DNA of 64,000 bases. Origin: Seiridium cupressi. Lineage: Eukaryota; Ascomycota; Sordariomycetes; Amphisphaeriales; Sporocadaceae. Each line of letters starts with the position of its first letter. Position 1 is the first letter of the stretch. Under the pieces are notes generated by a model. It saw only the letters and a program-made list of their open reading frames with translations, was not told the DNA's origin and did not search any database. The stretch spans positions 1 to 64,000 of the forward strand of contig JARVKI010000079.1 in NCBI GenBank assembly GCA_036674765.1, in the 5' to 3' direction. Both the position numbers and the translations under genes were made by a program. Below are positions 57,973-64,000 of this stretch, piece after piece.

Positions 57973-59119
57973 AGGCGCCGCTCGGCCTACATCATTTTAA
58001 CAGTTGGATTCGACACTGGGTGCTAGTGGATGACATACGTGAGCAGCTACATTTGAGCAAGGCACAAATCACTAGCGTTGTTTTGCCTCCATGAGACAAC
58101 CACTGCAAACACCGTCTAGTCCGTTACCGTTATGATGGGTAGCTTCCTGACGCTTATGGTCGTTGTCTTAGTCTTTTGTCTTTAGGTGGTGGCAGCCCTA
58201 CTTGGCGTCAACGGTAATTATCGGACTGCTCATTGTCATCCTCGTCGATTTGATCGAAATAACCAGACATACCTCTCATTGAACAGAAACGGAGTATTGC
58301 GCGACGTATTAACCACATCGAATCGGGAGGAGTCGGAATTACACAAGAGCCTCAACAGGTCGAGGCCTGCAATGACAATAGATTTGCCGAAGGAAACCTG
58401 GCGATGTGTATTCCTTCCAAGGATGAGAAGGATAACCCGAATCAAAATTCTCGAGGGCAGTGATGACGCTCGTATACCAAATCGGATGAAGCCCGCTTAA
58501 CGACGGCCCATTGCTCTTTGCATGCTGTTTCCTTACCGCGTGTACTGTTCACAGCGGCGCAGTTCGCTTCGAGCATATGCTGGTATGTGGTTGTCTCTGT
58601 CCATGATTCTTGATCTTCGCGGCGTCACCATATGACTTAGACGTCACTGCCTTTGATTACACGTTCAGAGGTCATTCATGAGTAGAATGCTTAGTACCTT
58701 AGTTATTACGAAGGACTACTTCTAGACTGGGCTGTTGTCTACTTTGCAGAGCATAATGGCAGTAGCTTTGAACCCGAGAAAAGGGTGTGTCTCTTCCTCT
58801 TCCAGGCTCTCGTCGCGATCCCTTTTTAGTGAAAGTGGGCCTTTGATGTGGCGCTGGGGTTACTGGGCACGGCGTGGACAACTTCGGCCTCGGATGCGAC
58901 TGCTGGTGTCGTTGTGGTATAAAATGCCTTTGTAATCTATATGATTTCCCTACTCGTTCTCCTGACAGAAACCTGACAGTATCACAACAGGATCCTGATC
59001 GAATCGGACGGGACCCCAAGACAGCGGCATCAGCAAAGAACAAACAAATTGGAGGACAAGTCGCACAATGGGGTATCTTGGTAGCAACTGGCGAATCTAT
59101 CTCCCGTCTATTCTTAAGG
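57973..59119. other. Spacer upstream of ipi1 3' end
   Basis: No supportable gene. The minus-strand frame 58699-59178 overlaps the ipi1 stop region and looks like 3' untranslated noise. Confidence 0.5.
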
Positions 59120-60278
59120 TCACATGATGTATCCATCCCAAAGCCCATCGTCCTCGTTATATCGTTTCGTGTCCTCATAATCGCTCATGCCTTCCTTGAG
59201 GGCTTTGTCCAGTCGGGCAGCTGCTCGTCCAGCCAGGCCGCCCTCCTTCTTGGCATCTTCGACTCCCTTGCTATAGGCGTCATAAAAGTTCTTTTGAAAT
59301 ATAGCTTGCCGTTCATCTCGATCTCGATACATCCTTCCATCCTCATCGCGTGGAGGAGCGAAAAGACCTATATATCCATATGGATCAGGAGTCGTGGGCA
59401 AATGTGTGAAATTGCTGAACCATTGGCCAGCGTCCCGGGGTGTCGGCTCCGGTTTCTTAAAACCGCACTCCAGGAACTTGGCTACAACACTCATCTGCCG
59501 TGGATACGAAGCACCGTACTTTTTCGCGCCAAAGGTGGTTCGTGGAGCCGAAGTCCAACCGCCCTTCCCAGACACTGGGGTGGTTGTCTTTGCCTTGACA
59601 TAGGTGGTCCAGCCCAGGATGGAAGTAAAGTCCTTCAAAGGCTTGACCCAACAGCCAGCGCTCTCGACTACTTGGTCTCCCGCTACATCTAAGAGCCACT
59701 CCATATAGTTCAAGCCGTCGTCCTTGATTTCCTGTGATATGTGCGTCATGGCGCCTCGGATATATCGCATAATCTTCTCGACTTCGGATCGTACTTCGGG
59801 GGCAGGGATGGCTCTTAGGAGCTTAATGAGTTGGTTGCGCACGGAGCCAGAGGCATCAATCATGAGGGGCAATAGCTTCATGAGTAACGTGGGTGTGCCG
59901 ACCGGATTGAATGGAGGGTTGGTCGACAGTTGACCTGTCAGGTATGCCAGCGCATCGCGGCGTTGGCTATCCGTCTTCGAGGTCAGGAGCGACAGATGGT
60001 GCTTGAAGCGCTCGAGCACATCTGGTGCATCTTCTTTGAGCTGCTCGTGGAGGACAATGGCTACGCATGTTGTAAGTAAATACTCCGTGTGTAAAATCCA
60101 TTATTGAATGGGAGCAAAAGCGCCTGTCCTGAGCAACTTGCGTAGAGGTTTACTCACCCTTCGACTTGAAGCTCGTATCGGTGAAGTTGGCCGGTTTGGC
60201 CTTGGCCTTTCCAACCTTCAACTTGGGCTTCTGGAAGTCCTTCTTCTTCTCCTTCTTCTTCTTTGTGCTGGACCCCAT
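59120..60278 (-). CDS. ipi1: Ipi1 (TEX10-like), Rix1 complex pre-rRNA processing factor
   Basis: Component of the Rix1 (Ipi1-Ipi2/Rix1-Ipi3) complex, which acts on pre-60S particles in the nucleoplasm for ITS2 removal and remodelling by Rea1. Model: exon 60158-60278 joined to 59120-60060 across a 97-bp intron; 1062 nt, 353 aa. The first exon carries a basic, Lys-rich leader (MGSSTKKKKEKKKDFQKPKL), then KAKPANFTDTSFKSK. The join gives AIVLHEQLKEDAPDVLERFKH. The Ipi1 N-terminal domain continues with LTSKTDSQRRDALAYLT and two helical repeats (LLPLMIDASGSVRNQLIKLL). It is divergent from the Roadblock gene. Confidence 0.95.
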
Positions 60279-60616
60279 TTTGGCTCGATCATCGCTATGA
60301 ACACACGCGAATCTCAAGGTGCCAAGCTAAAGTCCAGTGTACCAAGAAGCGCAGCTCGGTCTGTCGCATTCGTTCAGGCTTGATTCTCAAAAAATTGTTA
60401 TCGCTGATAAGATCCGGGTGCTATCTTAGCGCTAGGAGGGGGTGGGCCTACTGAAAGGCGGGCGCTGGTGATCATCGGGACTGTGGCTGAAGCTCCCCGA
60501 AAGTCAACAAACAGCCCCGCGAAGGCCAGGAGAACTGATCGTCAAAATCGCTGCGAAGAGCTCCGACGTCTACCTTCTTCCGCTCTTCAGTTTCCTGGCC
60601 ACCGCTAGTTTTCAAT
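60279..60616. promoter_or_regulatory. 338-bp divergent promoter between ipi1 and the Roadblock gene
   Basis: Only 338 bp separate the two start codons, so both promoters share this space and the leaders must be short. I could not assign a specific factor site. Confidence 0.6.
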
Positions 60617-61179
60617 ATGGCAGACAAGACTCTTGTGAGCATCCAGTATCTCAGACTATGATTCCGGTCACTGACATTCCCAGCCATCAAACGGCACTGA
60701 CTCCGTAGAGGAGGCGCTACATCGCCTATCCAAGAAGCCCGGTGTAAAGGGGTGGCTCATGCTCGACCGATCGAGCGGCGCAATCTTGAAGACGAATGGG
60801 CAGATATCGGAGATCCGACCTGCCAAATCTGCGAACAGCGACACGTCACTGCCTACACCCACCGGTGGTTCATTCTCGAACGATGTTGCAACGGCCAGCG
60901 ACAGCGATAGCGAGACGCAAGCAGCGCAGGAGTTGGGCAGCATGGTCTGGGGCTTCTTGAGTACGGCAGGCAGTCTAGTGCAGGAGATTGACACAGAGGT
61001 ATGTGCTACCGATAGTCCCGCTGGGCAGACTCTGAAAGCAAACCAGTGAAATGCTAACATTCATGGGACTAAAGGACGAGTTGAAGTTGTTGCGGCTGCG
61101 GACAAAGAAGCAGGAGCTAGTTATCGTGCCAGAGCCCAAATACATCTTGGTAGTCATACACGACACTCCACCAGCATGA
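60617..61179 (+). CDS. Roadblock/LC7-domain protein (dynein light chain-like), 145 aa
   Basis: Model: exon 60617-60634 (MADKTL), 60684-60998 and 61075-61179; introns 49 and 76 bp; 438 nt. The Roadblock pattern is split: the first half is EEALHRLSKKPGVKGWLMLDRSSGAILKT shortened to its signature GVKGWLMLDRSSGAIL, and the second half is DELKLLRLRTKKQELVIVPE then YILVVIH. Between them lies a Ser/Thr/Asp-rich insert of about 40 residues that standard dynein Robl proteins lack. Dynein light chain or a Ragulator-like role is possible; the family alone does not decide. Confidence 0.85.
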
Positions 61180-63200
61180 GCACACATGGACGCCCAGGAG
61201 CAAGAGTACAGATCTGATTGTGATTCGTGAACGGAATTTCGGACGTCAAGAGCCGAGGAAAAGCGAGGGATTGGCTGCTTGAGTCTCTGGGGAAGAAAAG
61301 GGCATCGTAGACGAAGATTGAAGCGAAAGTGTCCGATGCATCAGAATAGCGGCGTTAGGAGTTTTGGTCTTTAGAATGATACCCTTGCACGCAGGAATCG
61401 AGAAACAGGACATGACCGAGACTCGCTCTACATGATAAATAATTACTGATTGCGTGTCCGACCTGTATCATTCTCGTCCAACTGTCTGGGTTTTCTCTAT
61501 CCTCCCGGCATCGGTTTTCAGAGGTAATCAAGTAACTGCCGTGTTATCTTACATGCAATGGTCCAAGATAGACGCAAGCGCTGATACCTATCTTCCAGAA
61601 CCATATTTGCGAACAAGAAAGAGGCGCCTCACAAGAAAGAGGCGTCTCGCAAGAGAAGTGTTGAACATAGTACCCCTAATTAGCTGCAGGGAAGTGAGCG
61701 ATCGCATGGCTGCAGATTTAAGGGGCTCGACAACAACTCTAAGTCATTCCTGGATAGAGAAAAGCAAAACCACCCGGAAAAAGCCAAATCTTCAGCTTTC
61801 GACGCGTCTAACACATAGATCACCGTAGACCCTTACTAAAAGCCGACGCATTTCCGAAAGTAGAAGGACTAAGTACCACGAGGAAGCCAAAAGGAGATTT
61901 GTCGTGCTTCCTTGTGTCGCAAGCAGCATAGAGTTCAAGCTATTAGTCCGGCACATGCTTTTGTGGAACACGACTCCAGGACAGTCAGTTATTGTGAATT
62001 ACTATGTATCCACGCTATTGAATGGCAAGGCATGAGCTGGGACTGCCAAGACAGCCTTGTAACGAAAAGACGCCAAGCAGCTGCAGAATTGTTCATTCTG
62101 CAGCTAATGCCAGCATTCCGCGAACAAAGCTTGGGGGGAAAACCTGTTATTTGGGCTGCTTCAGTCTCCGGTGGGAACACGATAGTGAGCCACCCACGTT
62201 GGACGATACGGCACCTTTGAAACGGCCGCTAAATTGACCGAGGGGACGGACGACTAAGGTGGCGTCCTTGCTTAGATTGACGTGTTTCTTCCATCTTAAT
62301 TTATGCGAAATAACGATTGCGATGGTGAATCCGATGCCACGATGGCAAGACTAGCTAGCGTACATGATCTGACCCGGAGTGCTTCAAGCAACAAGGTACT
62401 GACTGACAGGGGCCGGGACTATCCTCTAGCACCGACCGCAAGGGCCTGTCTGGCGTCCGGGAAGCGATATTTGGTTAACGATATGCTGGACGAGGCCTTT
62501 ATAATAGAAACGCCAATGTCAGGCTTCGTCTGAAACGTTTCTAGCGACAAGCCACCTGCAATGGGCCCGCTGTGAGTGGCCCGGAAGCCCTATATGGTCC
62601 TCCACCTATGACGGAGGGCATCCAAGGATCCGATGGATCGAGGGATAACAACAGGCTTGCAGGCTTACCTTGCAAGGCAGCTCGCGTATTTCCGAACCGC
62701 CCTGGCTTGCCGTGCAGCAGTTGATGCGGGTTAGCATAACCACTCGGTGCGCGGCTGGAGCCAATGCTATAAGGCGACCAGCAGTAGACGGGCCCGGAAG
62801 CCTGTTTCATAAACCTGATTTCATGAAATTGGCCTGCTCTAACGTGCTGCGGGCATCGGGAGCATCCCACCCAGATAGCGACGAGGCATGCTCCGGGGCA
62901 TAATGAATGGGTGAACTTGTCTCAAACCTTGCTTGCATCTTGCTGGTGTTTTATTTCCTGGTAGCGTGCATTGCATACATCTGTTCGTCGTCCTGTCTCT
63001 GGGCTGTAGGACCGCCTTATGACGGTTCCGCGGAACCATTGCTTCTATTTACTAAGGTGACCCATCGCCATTGTTCTTCCGTTCTCCCAGGCCGGCGGCG
63101 CAAGCGTTCCAGTCCAAGTAGACGCAGGCGCGGTTACATCGTGTCTCGCTTCCCTCTGCGCATATACTCGACAGGCCAACAGGTTGAAAGATGCGGAATC
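61180..63200. other. 2-kb spacer with no supportable gene
   Basis: Contains a short imperfect direct repeat (ACAAGAAAGAGGCGYCTC, two units, ~61613-61650). Plus-strand frames at 61454-61828 and 61912-62220 have no recognised content. The promoter of the final gene should lie at the right end. Confidence 0.45.
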
Positions 63201-64000
63201 ATGCCGTCACTTTCAGGATGGAAACGTTCAGCCCGAGACTTTATTTCGGGGCCAAGAGACGGGACTCTGACGTCTGAAATTGGGAAAGATGAGGGAAGTC
63301 CAGATCGGCAGTCCGCGCGCGAGATACTCAAAGATCTCATTCGACGGGCGAAGCAAGGGAACAAGGCAACGTCAACCTCACAGAGTGCTGCCTCCACGAC
63401 GGCTGGCACACAAGGAAGAGGTGCAGCAAGTAAAACAGCTAATTCGGTAGGTGCAACCTCAGGATCCAGAATCCAGAATCCAGAATGCAGCATCTCCAAT
63501 CTCCAATCTGGCAACCACAGGTCCTAGTTAGGTCCAGGATCGAAGGGTCCCAGCTCCCATATCCCCGAGTCAGCTGTCGGCCATCTGCGCCCACACCCGG
63601 CCCAGCTGGTTGCCCCAACTCAAGTGAGGGGACGAAGCGTCTCATGATCTCGAACGATTCGCTGCAGAAAACCCAATTGCTGATTTTGTAATACTGGGGA
63701 TGTTTTGTGTTTTTAGGCGTCACGAGCTGTTCCTGTCGGTTTTCGAGGTTGTGCTATAAATAGCTTCACGCTTTGAGATTCGAGGGGTTACTGACACCAG
63801 TTTCCTTTAGCAATTGTCCAGCTCTACGCCGATTTCAGGAACAACTGCATCCACGCGGCCCACTGTCGACTCTAACAAGCCTTTGCCGTCTCCGCCGCTT
63901 CCAGGAACGGTAGATAAATCCGATGGACCGCCCAGGAACCCAGTCTTGAAGCTTGATCGCATCATGGCGACTCTGAGCAATGCCGACGTCGAGAAGTTGT
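63201..64000 (+). CDS. 5' part of an uncharacterised gene, cut by the window end
   Basis: Exon 63201-63446 (MPSLSGWKRSARDFISG..., 82 codons) joined in phase 0 to 63811-64000 across a 364-bp intron (GTAGGT...CCTTTAG). Both exons are hydrophilic: basic/helical SAREILKDLIRRAKQGNKA, then Ser/Thr/Pro-rich PLPSPPLPG and a helix beginning LDRIMATLSNADVEKL at the edge. No domain is reached before the sequence ends. The ATG at 63201 is the first in frame downstream of non-conserved leader; a longer form from 62907 is open but contains a poor hydrophobic N-terminus. Function unknown. Confidence 0.6.
63462..63486. repeat. 7-bp tandem repeat inside the first intron of the last gene
   Basis: The unit ATCCAGA is repeated three times, followed by a degenerate fourth unit and a CTCCAAT doublet. 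It lies within the 364-bp intron. Confidence 0.8.

Noticed and set aside
61613..61650. Two-unit direct repeat as CRISPR-like or mobile-element end
   Set aside because: Only two adjacent imperfect units without spacers, in a eukaryotic context. It is ordinary tandem duplication.
1..64000. tRNA or 5S rRNA genes
   Set aside because: I scanned for TPsiC-arm-like GGTTCGAATCC strings and 5S-like starts on both strands. The few partial matches fall inside coding exons or introner copies without a fitting cloverleaf.

Overview
This window is nuclear DNA from a filamentous ascomycete of the Pezizomycotina, most likely a Eurotiomycete close to Aspergillus or Penicillium. The evidence is a HEX-1/HexA Woronin-body gene (a family confined to filamentous ascomycetes), short GT-AG introns of mostly 49-110 bp, compact intron-bearing genes on both strands with 0.3-4 kb spacers, and a LaeA/TAM-type methyltransferase. 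I reconstructed gene models by hand from reading frames, splice consensus and protein-family conservation. Exon sums were checked for frame wherever exons are listed.

Layout. 1-7319: no gene I can support. 7320-9069 (-): bleomycin hydrolase. 9780-~11299 (-): HexA with a long alternative N-terminus. 14519-17784 (+): Rqc2/Tae2/NEMF. 18478-18675 (-): C-terminal relic of a GH3 glycosidase. 19475-20294 (-): SDR. 21170-22184 (+): polysaccharide deacetylase. 22582-23046 (+): small four-Cys protein. 23494-26216 (-): PA14-containing GH3 beta-glucosidase. 27554-28654 (+): GH16 glucanase without signal peptide. 29318-29896 (+): unknown protein. 30642-32520 (-): membrane-anchored ALDH of the Msc7 type. 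33755-38521 (-): Dnf-type P4-ATPase flippase. 38522-42334: long gene-poor gap. 42335-44325 (+): protein with a PIP-like N-terminus and a possible Nse6/CANIN relationship. 44645-45604 (-): V-ATPase subunit E. 46762-48562 (+): NIPA/DUF803 membrane protein. 49195-50641 (-): TAM methyltransferase. 51600-52363 (-): unknown protein. 53056-55195 (-): DEAD-box helicase with WG-rich tails. 59120-60278 (-): Ipi1. 60617-61179 (+): Roadblock/LC7 protein. 63201-end (+): truncated unknown gene.

Function. Most genes are housekeeping: translation quality control, ribosome biogenesis (Ipi1), RNA helicase, V-ATPase, lipid flippase and proteolysis. Among them are carbohydrate-active enzymes (GH3, GH16, deacetylase), none of which shows a signal peptide. 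There is no polyketide or peptide synthase and no clear mobile-element ORF.

The most notable signal is a repeated intron. One sequence family of about 147 bp, with one copy shortened to 95 bp, forms an intron in three unrelated genes (bleomycin hydrolase, TAM methyltransferase, the 51.6-kb unknown gene). It sits in sense orientation each time and in all three codon phases. This is the pattern of introner-like elements, that is, introns that spread by copying.
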